From the NCBI GenBank assembly GCA_031262205.1, contig JAISID010000039.1:1-11552 (forward strand): a stretch of 11,552 nucleotides of DNA, given 5' to 3'. This DNA is from Holosporales bacterium. Its GTDB lineage: Bacteria; Pseudomonadota; Alphaproteobacteria; RUG11792. Of the stretch, positions 1 through 7,103 are shown piece by piece; positions within the stretch are counted from its first letter, which is position 1; the number at the start of each line of letters is the position of its first letter. A model generated the notes under the pieces. It saw only the letters and a list, made by a program, of their open reading frames with translations. It did no database searches and was not told where the DNA came from. The position numbers and the translations under genes are program-made.

Positions 1-370
1 AAATCAAAGAGATAAAAAAACTGGATAATTACGAACTGTTGAGTGTCCTGTTTCTGAACAATAACAATATGCTGCTGTTTAATTTGGTAGAAGACTACGG
101 ATGCGTAAACAGCGTGGCGGTATACGTAAGAAACATTTTAAAGCAGGCGCTGAATTTATAGAAGCTACGGCGATTATCATGGTTCACAATCATCCAGGAA
201 GGAAACCGAAGCCGTCCGCGGAGGATATCGCCTCGACTAAGCGAGTAGCAGAAGCCGCAGAAAAAGTGGACGTTCAGCTGCTCGATCATATCATCATCGC
301 CGGCGACGACTATTTCTCTATGAGGGAGCGTAAACGCGCGATATTTCCTCTGATGAGACGCTTGGATTAA
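1..370 (+). pseudogene. radC: RadC-family protein (JAMM/MPN+ domain), frameshifted, 5' end outside window
   Basis: RadC-like proteins are JAMM-fold proteins once linked to DNA repair, now of uncertain role and often seen with mobile DNA. The reading frame starting at position 3 gives typical RadC text (LLSVLFLNN, then CVNSVAVYVRNILKQALNL) and hits TAG at 159-161. The homology continues without a gap in another frame from 161 (EATAIIMVHNHP) to the TAA at 368-370. The alignment requires two extra bases, consistent with a duplicated TA at 157-160. The JAMM metal motif (HNH, seven residues, then SAED) is complete, although the usual HNHPSG reads HNHPGR. The N-terminal helix-hairpin-helix part lies outside the window. 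I read it as a recent pseudogene. Programmed frameshifting is possible but no slippery site is evident. A sequencing error cannot be excluded. Confidence 0.85.
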
Positions 371-561
371 TAATATTTACGCGCATATCTGTTCAACATT
401 AAGCGTAATTTGCGGACTATTTCAAGCAACGCCGCATTTTGCCTTCTAGTCATATACATGAGAAGGTATTTTGCGACGCATGCTTTGCCGACGTTTATGG
501 CGACTTCCGCCGGCATAAGCAAGCCGATATTTCAGCAACGTTTTGAGATTTTGGAGTTTTT

Positions 562-807
562 GAGCTGGACGAGAGCTATTTTGGAGCCAGACGGGTTAGA
601 GGCAAAAGAAGTCGCGGAGCGGCTGGGAAAAGTCGCGTAAACGGAATCGAAGCTTTCTGGAGCTTCACAAAGAGAAGGCTTGCGAAGTTTAACTGGCTAA
701 GAGATGAGAACTTTTTATTACGCTTGAAAGAACGCGAATTTCGGTATAATAATAGAGGTGAGGATTTGGCGAAGATTTTGACATCTTTGCTCAGCAAATT
801 GGATTAG
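562..807 (+). pseudogene. IS1595-family transposase remnant with internal in-frame deletion
   Basis: The frame starting at 562 reads ELDESYFGARRVRGKRSRG, the text around the first catalytic aspartate of IS1595/ISXO2-like DDE transposases. It continues directly into VNGIEAFWSFTKRRLAKFNW and LLRLKEREFRYNNRG, which is the C-terminal block containing the catalytic glutamate (NGIE, E codon at 649-651). TAG follows at 805-807. The part between the two blocks, about 100 residues in the family and including the second catalytic aspartate, is missing, yet both sides stay in the same frame. Upstream of 562 this frame is closed by TGA at 544. The sequence from 371 to 561 gives no recognisable N-terminus, so the 5' part is decayed or shifted. 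The product could not be an active transposase. Confidence 0.85.
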
Positions 808-833
808 GTTGAAGGAGATGCTAGTCTAGAGCC
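562..833 (+). mobile_element. IS1595-family insertion sequence remnant with probable right end
   Basis: After the transposase stop, the stretch at 814-833 (ending GATGCTAGTCTAGAGCC) looks like the outer terminus of the element: it is close behind the stop and is followed at once by a sharp change to AT-rich DNA. I find no matching inverted copy (GGCTCTAGACTAGC) between radC and the transposase or on the far side of the AT-rich block, so the left end appears lost. The exact element boundary is inferred. Confidence 0.55.
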
Positions 834-991
834 AAAAAACAATACTCCTGATTGAAAAAATTGATAATTAAGTAAAAATTTACAAATATAATATCATTTT
901 TTTAAATACAAAAATCACACCGTGTTACAAAAATAGCATGCAGCAGAAAACGTTGATATTTTTATACGCATAGTTATTTATACGATAAGAT

Positions 992-3900
992 TTATTTACG
1001 AGTTGATCTTGTATATTTACACTTTGGATATTTTGAACATCCATAAAATTTCCCGTAACGACCTTCTCGTAAAATCATTTTAGAGCCGCATATTAAACAA
1101 GAATTATTCTGCGATTTGGAACGTCTTGTATCTTTTGTTTTACCCGTTTGCTTGTTTTCGTGTAAAATTTTTGCTCTTAATCTTATTTGATCGTTGAGCG
1201 ACTTATCTTGTTTTCCGCTTGTGATTTCTTCAAATTTGTTATCTAGAATTTCAATAGGATTATCCGCCATATTGAATCTGTTTAGGCGAATAAATTTATA
1301 CCCGTAACTTTCTAGAACTTTTTGACGGTATATATGCTCTTCAGTATAAAAATATTCGTAATTTGAAAGATCAATATTATTATTATGCTCAAAGTGATAT
1401 TCAAGACCATCATATTCTACAAATATATTTTGTTGTTTTTTATTATCCTCACTAAATATCACAAAAAAATCAACCACGTAATTTGGATGAATATACTGCT
1501 TAAATTTAGATACCTGCTTCAAATATTGCCCAACTGGAAATTGCGGAATTATCTCTATTTTATTTTTATTGTTTTGAAACCAATTTGTTTGATGTATCCA
1601 ATTCAGCACCTTAGCCTCCATTGGAGAGTTTTTATCAGTTTTTGTTACGTCGCCATATTTATTTTGGTTTTCAATGATATTCCAGTAGAAGCGTAAAGCT
1701 CCGCCAATTTCTCCAGTAAATTCCTCTATAGGTTTGCTGATAATAAAGCGCATTTCTTCTTTGGCTCTACTAAAACCTACGTTTAATCTTTGAGCTTTTA
1801 CTTTTCCTTCTATTTCTAAATCTACAGACGATAAATTCTGGATAAAAACGTAATTAAGTTTGTCTAATTCTCTTGTGGCGACCATAGAGTAAAAAATAAT
1901 GTCTCTTTCTTCTCCTTGACAGCTATCAAAGGTCATAATTTTTAGTTTAAATTTTTTGAAAAAATCCTCGCTGTTTTTATGATTCAAGACTATTTTTGAA
2001 ATTAAGTTACGTTGCTCTGTATGAGGGGCAATAATTCCAATGGATGCACTTAAATTTTCCGCTAAATATTTTTCTAGTTCGGAAATTATATAATCTGCCT
2101 CCAATTGATTTGTTGTGCCGGTTAATTCAATTTTCCCATCGTGTTTAATTAATTCAAAATTTAATATCCTTTCGATCGGTTTTGTTCTGATTTTAACCGC
2201 TTGAATTTGATCATTATAAAAATAGTGATTTGAATAAGAAATATGCTCTAGATATCCGCGAAAATGTTTCTTGAGCATAATTTCATAGTTGCTTATATAT
2301 CTAAAAAAATCCAATATCGACGTTCTTATATTGAATTTTTCTAAGCAATCATGATCTTCTACTTTACTTTTAAATGCAGTGCGAAAGACTCCTCTTATTT
2401 CGGCTAAATATCGCGCATTTTCTTCATTTCTAGCTTGCATAGATTTTATATTGCTAAATTGCTTACTATCACCGAAAACTAAAACTTTTTTTGAACGTAA
2501 CAAAGCGGGAAAAGCTTGAGCGATACTAACTTGCGAAGCTTCGTCTATTATTAGAAGATCGAAAATGTCTGATTCTAATGGAATATACTCTGCGTAATCT
2601 CTAATTCCAGAAATTATGCATGGAAAAGCTTCTTTCAAAAAATTAAAATTGTCGCGAGGAAATTTTCTTTTCCGTCTTATTATGTCGTGTATTTTTCTTG
2701 CTTGCGTCTTATGATAATCATAAAAAGTCATGATACGCTCATCTAAACAATTCGCCATCTTTTGCGTTGCAAGTTCTTCTATAACTTTTCGTTTGCCGCA
2801 AAAATCGAAAGTTGGAATATCCGCGTAATCAGATATAGATTGCCGCAAATACAAATAATCTTTGCAATTATCGACACATTCGGAGTCAACTACTTTAAAA
2901 TTTTCAATAGAACGTATGTCATTCTTATCAAAATTCTGCATTGCAAAACTGTTAGGATGAAGCTCTTCATAATCGCTTAGAGCCCGTAGCTCACTTTCAA
3001 GAAAAATAGCGCTTTCTGATGGTTGACTATCTTCTATATATGGTTGTGCTGATTTCCAAATAACAAATAGTTTTTTGCAAAAATCAAAAGCCGGCGTATT
3101 GATATATTTTTTTATAGACTGTTTTAAATTCAAATATTCCTTATAATTGTTGACACATTCGGAGTCAACTACTTTAAAACCTTCAATAGAACGTATGTCA
3201 TTCTTATCAAAATTCTGCATTGCAAAACTATCGGGATGAAGCTTTTCATAATTGCTTAGATTTTTGCATTTTTTTTCAAATAAAGCTGAATTTATTATGT
3301 TGCTGTTATCATTTTTAATGAACAATGCTGCTGATTTCCAAATACTAAATAACTTCTTGCCTCCGTATTTTTGAAAATAACCACTTATCGCTTCATATAC
3401 TTCAATCGCTGTTTTAATCGTTATAAATGTTGAATCATAATAGACAATTGCCTCTTCTTTTAAGTGAAATAGTTCCGTTATAGGTTCCAATAATTCTCGT
3501 ACTTTTCTATTGAATTTAAATAATGCTTTCAATCTAATTTTGATGAATATATTATCTGTTATTTTTTTGTATTCGTTTAAGGATTTTTTTAATATATAAT
3601 ATATGTCTTCATTAAGTATAGGGAAAAACTCATCTATATTTTCTGCAATACTGCTTCTTGTGTCTACCAACACAATGAAACATTTTAGTAACTCTATATA
3701 TTCATTAAACGATATTGTTTTCTTAATCGGTAAGACAATATTCTTGTAAATATATTCTTCTCGTATCAATTTTTGAAATTCTATGAAACTATTTGCAAAA
3801 CAATCTAGCTGATTTGAATTTTTAAATTCCGTTATATCGAGAATGGTTAAGTACTTTTGTTGTATTTTTTTCTCTAACTCGAAAAATCGCTCAATTTTTT

Positions 3901-5902
3901 TGTCTATTAATTCGCCAAAATACTTTAAGATTTCTATATATTTCTCAAACGAAACAAGTTCTTCATGCTTTAAGATATGTTTGTAAACATACTCTTCTTG
4001 TATTAATTTTTGAAATTCCATGAAATCATTCGCGAAACAATCAAATTGATGTGGATTTTCAAATTCTCTTATATCGATTGTATTCTCATATTTTTGTTTT
4101 ATCTTTCTTTCTAACTCAAAGAATTGTTCAACTGAATTTAGGTTAAAAGATTGCGAGTTTTCTGCGCTTACGTTTATTAAATTTTCTAGATCAGACGAAC
4201 AATTCTTTAATTTTTCCGTTATTTTATTTATCTGAAATTTAGAGACTTCTAATTGATCTCTTATTTTTTCTAACGAGCTGTTAGAAATTATTTTTGAATA
4301 ATTGTTGCCTTGCGCTCCAAATCGTAATACAGGAGGGGGAAAATCATCTGAAAACCTAACTTTCTTTATAATATCTGTTATCTTACTCTCTACAACGTCT
4401 AAAGCTTCCGTCTTATCGGATAACACAATAACCGACTTATTTTTTAAAATGTAATCAAATACGACGGAAACTATAGTATGGCTCTTGCCAGTTCCTGGCG
4501 GCCCTTCAACGATAATATATTTACATTTCTCTTCTTCAAGAGCCTTCATGATTTGTCGTTGTTCGTCATTAAGCGGTACGGGACTAATGTAAACAAGTTT
4601 GCTTGAAATATCTTCTTCGTTCCATGAGTCTCTAATTTGCCGCGTATACTCAATCGGATCGCCGCTAATAAAATCAGTTATTAGCCGCGTAAACTTTTCA
4701 GAAAGAACGCTCTCCTTATCGTCCAACAACGAAAGTATTTCTTCATAGTCATTTACTAATGATTCATCTGATTTATCAAATATTGCAAAATATGCCTTAT
4801 TATTAACAGATAATGAAAGATTACCTCGTGAAGAATTTTCTTTATTGTCGCTTATATCTTCGAGATCAAGAGAGAAACATATATCAGAGACAATTTGTTT
4901 CAAAAAGTTAGATAATTTTTCTTTCGTCTCAAAATCACCGCAATAAATAATTCTTTCATCAATATTATATGAAATAGCGCGCTCATTCTCCTCGCTGTAC
5001 GTCTGAAAAATAAAAGAAATAGCTTTTTTATTAATATATATTTTACTATCAAATGATACTGTAATCTTATCTGGATTTGATGTTATAGCGGCCGCTATTG
5101 GCGTATAAAATATTGGATATTCGTTATCTTTATATTTAATATTATATAAATATAAGTATAAATCTTGTTTATCAATTATTTTCAAGTTTTGCGCTAATTC
5201 CTTTACTTCTAGAAAAAGGTCGCTAATCTCGAGATTTTCGAAAAATGCTTTCAGCTTATTTTTTAAATCGTCAGTAGAAATAATTTTTGCTATTTTTTCT
5301 TTAATGTCTACGCTGCTGCCACTGAGTATTTCAGTTATCGTTTCGACTATACCGTCTTTATATATATTATTTATCAAAGACGATAAATCGTTTTCCAGAC
5401 TAAACGTAATAATCTCTTCTTTATTGATATTCTCTTTAACTAAAAATTTTTCAATAGATTTTATAAAGCCTGCCAAAACATTTTGCCTATAATATAGTTC
5501 GACGCGTTGCATTATTGTTTGCAATAAGCTTTCCGCATCATTTTTTTCGTTCGACGATATAATGCCTGATAAAAAATCAGCTATGTCTAAAGCAATTTTA
5601 TCTATATCAGGTATAGCGTTTATAGCTTTGCTGATATATTCAAAAATGATTTTAGTTGGCTTTTTAGAATATTGACCTTTTTTGATGCAAAACGTCTCAT
5701 TTTTATAGTTCTCTAAAAAGAATTTTCTGATTTCATTATTTAAGCTATGATAAGAAGATAAATTTGCGCAAATTTTGAGATTATTACTGTTAGTAAATAT
5801 AACGCGTCTTTTCGGAGTTTTTCGCTTATGGAAATTCGTCTCTAGGAAATCCATATAATACTTTGCTAATTTTTTGATAAATAAATTGACATTTTCTTGC
5901 AT
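992..5902 (-). CDS. Giant SF1 (Upf1-like, COG1112-type) helicase with PD-(D/E)XK nuclease and topoisomerase-type zinc finger
   Basis: Residues 1-440 are unassigned. Helicase motifs follow in order: Q-motif LNDEQRQ (444-450), Walker A GPPGTGKS (467-474), motif Ia (491-508), Walker B IIDEAS (1118-1123), motif III GDSKQF (1144-1149), motif IV HFRG (1213-1216), motif V TFDSCQGEERD (1324-1334), motif VI QRLNVGFSRA (1371-1380). About 640 residues separate Walker A from Walker B, an unusually large insertion, and it contains two tandem duplications (594-751 and 849-1035). A Vsr/DUF559-like PD-(D/E)XK nuclease follows: E1429, D1478 and E1496 within VEYDG, then GYKFIRLNRF. The C-terminus is a four-cysteine zinc finger (C1602, C1605, C1622, C1628) of the topoisomerase I type. 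All core motifs look intact. GAGGTG ten bases upstream supports the ATG. Nucleic-acid unwinding coupled to cleavage is the likely activity, and a role in defence against phage or plasmids is inference. It has no operon partner. Confidence 0.9.
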   Translation of the reverse strand: MQENVNLFIKKLAKYYMDFLETNFHKRKTPKRRVIFTNSNNLKICANLSSYHSLNNEIRKFFLENYKNETFCIKKGQYSKKPTKIIFEYISKAINAIPDIDKIALDIADFLSGIISSNEKNDAESLLQTIMQRVELYYRQNVLAGFIKSIEKFLVKENINKEEIITFSLENDLSSLINNIYKDGIVETITEILSGSSVDIKEKIAKIISTDDLKNKLKAFFENLEISDLFLEVKELAQNLKIIDKQDLYLYLYNIKYKDNEYPIFYTPIAAAITSNPDKITVSFDSKIYINKKAISFIFQTYSEENERAISYNIDERIIYCGDFETKEKLSNFLKQIVSDICFSLDLEDISDNKENSSRGNLSLSVNNKAYFAIFDKSDESLVNDYEEILSLLDDKESVLSEKFTRLITDFISGDPIEYTRQIRDSWNEEDISSKLVYISPVPLNDEQRQIMKALEEEKCKYIIVEGPPGTGKSHTIVSVVFDYILKNKSVIVLSDKTEALDVVESKITDIIKKVRFSDDFPPPVLRFGAQGNNYSKIISNSSLEKIRDQLEVSKFQINKITEKLKNCSSDLENLINVSAENSQSFNLNSVEQFFELERKIKQKYENTIDIREFENPHQFDCFANDFMEFQKLIQEEYVYKHILKHEELVSFEKYIEILKYFGELIDKKIERFFELEKKIQQKYLTILDITEFKNSNQLDCFANSFIEFQKLIREEYIYKNIVLPIKKTISFNEYIELLKCFIVLVDTRSSIAENIDEFFPILNEDIYYILKKSLNEYKKITDNIFIKIRLKALFKFNRKVRELLEPITELFHLKEEAIVYYDSTFITIKTAIEVYEAISGYFQKYGGKKLFSIWKSAALFIKNDNSNIINSALFEKKCKNLSNYEKLHPDSFAMQNFDKNDIRSIEGFKVVDSECVNNYKEYLNLKQSIKKYINTPAFDFCKKLFVIWKSAQPYIEDSQPSESAIFLESELRALSDYEELHPNSFAMQNFDKNDIRSIENFKVVDSECVDNCKDYLYLRQSISDYADIPTFDFCGKRKVIEELATQKMANCLDERIMTFYDYHKTQARKIHDIIRRKRKFPRDNFNFLKEAFPCIISGIRDYAEYIPLESDIFDLLIIDEASQVSIAQAFPALLRSKKVLVFGDSKQFSNIKSMQARNEENARYLAEIRGVFRTAFKSKVEDHDCLEKFNIRTSILDFFRYISNYEIMLKKHFRGYLEHISYSNHYFYNDQIQAVKIRTKPIERILNFELIKHDGKIELTGTTNQLEADYIISELEKYLAENLSASIGIIAPHTEQRNLISKIVLNHKNSEDFFKKFKLKIMTFDSCQGEERDIIFYSMVATRELDKLNYVFIQNLSSVDLEIEGKVKAQRLNVGFSRAKEEMRFIISKPIEEFTGEIGGALRFYWNIIENQNKYGDVTKTDKNSPMEAKVLNWIHQTNWFQNNKNKIEIIPQFPVGQYLKQVSKFKQYIHPNYVVDFFVIFSEDNKKQQNIFVEYDGLEYHFEHNNNIDLSNYEYFYTEEHIYRQKVLESYGYKFIRLNRFNMADNPIEILDNKFEEITSGKQDKSLNDQIRLRAKILHENKQTGKTKDTRRSKSQNNSCLICGSKMILREGRYGKFYGCSKYPKCKYTRSTRK
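2798..3358 (-). repeat. Intragenic tandem duplication B in the helicase (two units of about 93 codons)
   Basis: Residues 849-942 and 943-1035 are a second tandem pair, starting KKLF(S/V)IWKSA and ending (A/T)FDFC. The centre is almost identical between copies: FAMQNFDKNDIRSIE, one variable residue, then FKVVDSECV. At DNA level 2873-2950 and 3152-3229 differ at two of 78 bases, both in the same codon, while the flanking parts of the units are clearly diverged. Confidence 0.9.
3650..4123 (-). repeat. Intragenic tandem duplication A in the helicase (two units of about 79 codons)
   Basis: Residues 594-672 and 673-751 of the helicase-nuclease align along their length with a one-residue indel. Both begin FFELE(R/K)KI, and share DCFAN(D/S)F, EFQKLI(Q/R)EEY(V/I)YK and SF(E/N)(K/E)YIE(I/L)LK. 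The copies have diverged at both protein and DNA level, so this is an older duplication. It sits in the insertion between Walker A and Walker B, where helical, charged residues dominate, so each unit is probably a helical module. Confidence 0.85.
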
Positions 5903-6048
5903 ACAGTTTTTACACCTCGTATGAATACATATGAAAAAACGCTTTGTTTAACTAAGTCAATCTTATAACATTTTCAATGAACTTTGCTTATATAATTTAA
6001 TGAGTTAAAATATCGATATAGATATGCTTTTACACATTTAAAAAAACA

Positions 6049-6231
6049 CTATTTTCTAATCCCCTCCGCCAACCGCTCGTCCTTTTCCCCAAAACAATCC
6101 CACCTCCTCACCATCGGAATCCTCAGCAAAATCCACCCTAGCGGAACAGAGATTTTCGCGAGTTCTAGCGTCAGCGCGCGGGTAGGCGGTCGTTTTTCGC
6201 GAACTCGTAAACGTGGATTTTTAGCTAAATT
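6049..6231 (-). pseudogene. Orphan reading frame at the island edge, unrecognised
   Basis: A minus-strand frame of about 60 codons runs from the TAA at 6232-6234 to a TAG at 6049-6051 that lies just inside the AT-rich DNA. The predicted text includes LELAKISVPLGWILLRIP followed by MVRRWDCFGEKDERLAEGIRK, which is chemically plausible protein. However, no start codon with a ribosome site opens it, and the only internal ATG leaves about 20 residues. I do not recognise it. It may be the 3' remnant of a host gene or chance coding in C-rich DNA. Confidence 0.25.
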
Positions 6232-6394
6232 TTAGAAAACGTCTCTGCGACAGGCGTTGCCAGACGAAACGGAGACAATTCTCCAGTTCCGCTCATTTGG
6301 AGAAAAATATGGCTTTTGGAGATTTTTTTCGGCAAAAAGCGGCGGAATGTGTCAAATTTTACTTTAATTTAAAATGAATAAATGTGTGCGAGAG

Positions 6395-6409
6395 CCTCTG
6401 CGACAGAGG
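6395..6409. repeat. Short perfect hairpin, one of two related copies
   Basis: CCTCTG-CGA-CAGAGG forms a six-base-pair stem with a three-base loop. The 11-mer CTCTGCGACAG recurs at 6243-6253, where it is followed by a looser match. Neither copy is followed by a T-run on either strand, so a rho-independent terminator is not supported. The hairpin lies about 60 bp downstream of the tRNA 3' end and could affect its processing. Confidence 0.4.
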
Positions 6410-6468
6410 GTTTCAGATATACTTCGTATTTTAGTAAAATTCAATATATTGGCAACACAGACAAACGA

Positions 6469-6544
6469 TGGTGGAGCCATGGGGATTCGAACCCCAGACC
6501 TCTACAATGCCATTGTAGCGCTCTACCAACTGAGCTATGACCCC
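6469..6544 (-). tRNA. tRNA-Ala (anticodon GGC)
   Basis: The minus strand folds as a complete 76-nt tRNA with encoded CCA. The acceptor stem is GGGGTCA/TGGCTCC, the D arm GCTCAGTTGGTAGAGC, the anticodon stem CTACA/TGTAG with loop ATGGCAT (anticodon GGC, reading GCC alanine codons), and the T arm TGGGGTTCGAATCCCCA. The spurious plus-strand open frame through this region is only its antisense. It is a single gene with no neighbouring tRNA, and its 3' end points toward the AT-rich island. Confidence 0.97.
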
Positions 6545-6583
6545 TTGAATAGCGTATCAAATTTTAAATTAGGATACTCACTT

Positions 6584-6612
6584 ATATTATCAAGTCATTT
6601 TAACTATTACAA
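6584..6612 (-). promoter_or_regulatory. Predicted sigma70 promoter of tRNA-Ala
   Basis: On the minus strand TTGTAA (6607-6612) and TAATAT (6584-6589) are separated by 17 bases, matching the sigma70 layout with good hexamers. Transcription would start near 6577, giving a 5' leader of roughly 30 nt for RNase P to remove. This is read from sequence only. Confidence 0.45.
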
Positions 6613-6709
6613 CGGCAATTTCAGATAAAATTAAGCGATGAGACGCCGTTGTAGAGGGCAATAGGCTCTGTTATCGAAATTTAGGATAAGAGAAAAGGTG
6701 TGATATAAA

Positions 6710-6739
6710 GCTATTTTTATTGGAATAAGAGGCTTATAC
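6710..6739 (+). repeat. Direct repeat, copy 1, left of the IS5 remnant
   Basis: This 30-nt stretch (GCTATTTTTATTG, then AAGAG and TTATAC) matches 7023-7052 at 26 of 30 positions in the same orientation, 313 bp apart. The two copies bracket the transposase remnant. Confidence 0.7.
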
Positions 6740-6744
6740 CACAG

Positions 6745-7036
6745 ATGGAAATAACATACGCGAAGACATTTTTCAAAAAATTTACGATTTTTGCAGAATT
6801 TTATAGAGGCTGTGTTCTATTTACTCCGAACCGGCTGCCAGATCAGACTTCCGCCAAAAGAATACGGCGATTGTTTCAACGTTTATCAGAGATTTTTGAG
6901 ATGGAAAAAGCGCGTGGTTTGGGAGAAACTTTTCTAGCATTTTCAAGACGTTGACGGAGAATATTTCATGATTAACGCGACGATTATTCGAGCGAATCGA
7001 TGTTCTGCAGGATACAAAAGAGGCTATTTTTATTGA
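6745..7036 (+). pseudogene. IS5-family transposase remnant, N-terminal half, broken in several places
   Basis: An ATG at 6745 reads MEIT, a common start of IS5-family transposases, but that frame soon loses similarity. From about 6794 the next frame gives clear IS5-family text: FIEAVFYLLRTGCQIRLPPK, then YGDCFNVYQRFLRWKKR and VVWEKLF. It is interrupted by TAG at 6947-6949 and resumes with FMINATIIRANRCSAGYKRG, which covers the first catalytic aspartate region. There the expected D of the usual MIDSTIVRAH reads N. The frame ends at TGA 7034-7036, where the second direct repeat begins, and the C-terminal two thirds of the transposase are missing. With a frame change, an internal stop and truncation, it cannot be functional. 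A left terminus may lie near 6663 (GGCTCTGTTATCG) but no partner end was found. Confidence 0.8.
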
Positions 7037-7052
7037 AACAAGAGATTTATAC
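7023..7052 (+). repeat. Direct repeat, copy 2, overlapping the end of the IS5 remnant
   Basis: Same orientation as the copy at 6710-6739, with four mismatches in 30. It starts within the last codons of the truncated transposase frame and runs past its stop, so the coding similarity ends where the repeat begins. Confidence 0.7.
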
Positions 7053-7103
7053 TCCGCAATAAGTCGTTGCTAGAAGCGCGCAGCCGCGAAGTTTCTTCCG
7101 TCT

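Larger units (their letters stand above)
834..6055. other. AT-rich genomic island carrying a single helicase-nuclease gene
   Basis: Composition changes abruptly at both sides. A sampled 60-base line inside the block has about 22-32% G+C, against about 45% in the transporter genes further right. The left edge coincides with the putative IS1595 terminus at 833. The right edge is near 6055, where AT-rich spacer meets a C-rich stretch. The block contains only the gene at 992-5902 plus about 160 bp on each side. No integrase and no flanking direct repeat was found, so the mode of entry is unknown. A tRNA-Ala gene lies about 410 bp beyond the right edge with its 3' end facing the block. Horizontal acquisition is inferred from composition only. 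Confidence 0.6.
5903..6468. other. Spacer between helicase gene and tRNA-Ala: island edge and gene debris
   Basis: The first 150 bp, up to about 6055, are AT-rich and should hold the helicase promoter. I could not fix a convincing -35/-10 pair there. From about 6055 the DNA becomes C-rich and of host-like composition. It contains a minus-strand open frame without a usable start (6049-6231), a pair of short repeats sharing CTCTGCGACAG (6243-6253 and 6397-6407), and no intact gene. Confidence 0.5.

Noticed and set aside
410..640. 76-aa plus-strand open frame
   Set aside because: Its second half is out of frame with the clear IS1595 text at 562-807. It has no ribosome site and no recognised similarity.
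576..797. 73-aa minus-strand open frame
   Set aside because: Antisense shadow of the IS1595 transposase remnant.
1385..1696. 103-aa hydrophobic open frame opposite the helicase gene, plus similar ones at 2762 and 5304
   Set aside because: Antisense of AT-rich coding DNA readily gives hydrophobic open frames. No ribosome sites or similarity.
5903..6000. Promoter for the helicase gene (TTGACT and several TATAAG-like boxes)
   Set aside because: No -35/-10 pair with acceptable spacing could be chosen in such AT-rich DNA.
834..6468. Integration att repeats of the tRNA-Ala tail
   Set aside because: No second copy of the tRNA 3' sequence was found at the island edges by eye.
6374..6628. 84-aa plus-strand open frame
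   Set aside because: It runs antisense through the tRNA-Ala gene. Its GIRTPDLYNAIVALYQLS text is the well-known spurious translation of a tRNA.
6745..6954. 69-aa plus-strand open frame as an independent small gene
   Set aside because: Only its first residues fit. The conserved IS5 transposase text is in the adjacent frame, so it is part of a broken transposase.
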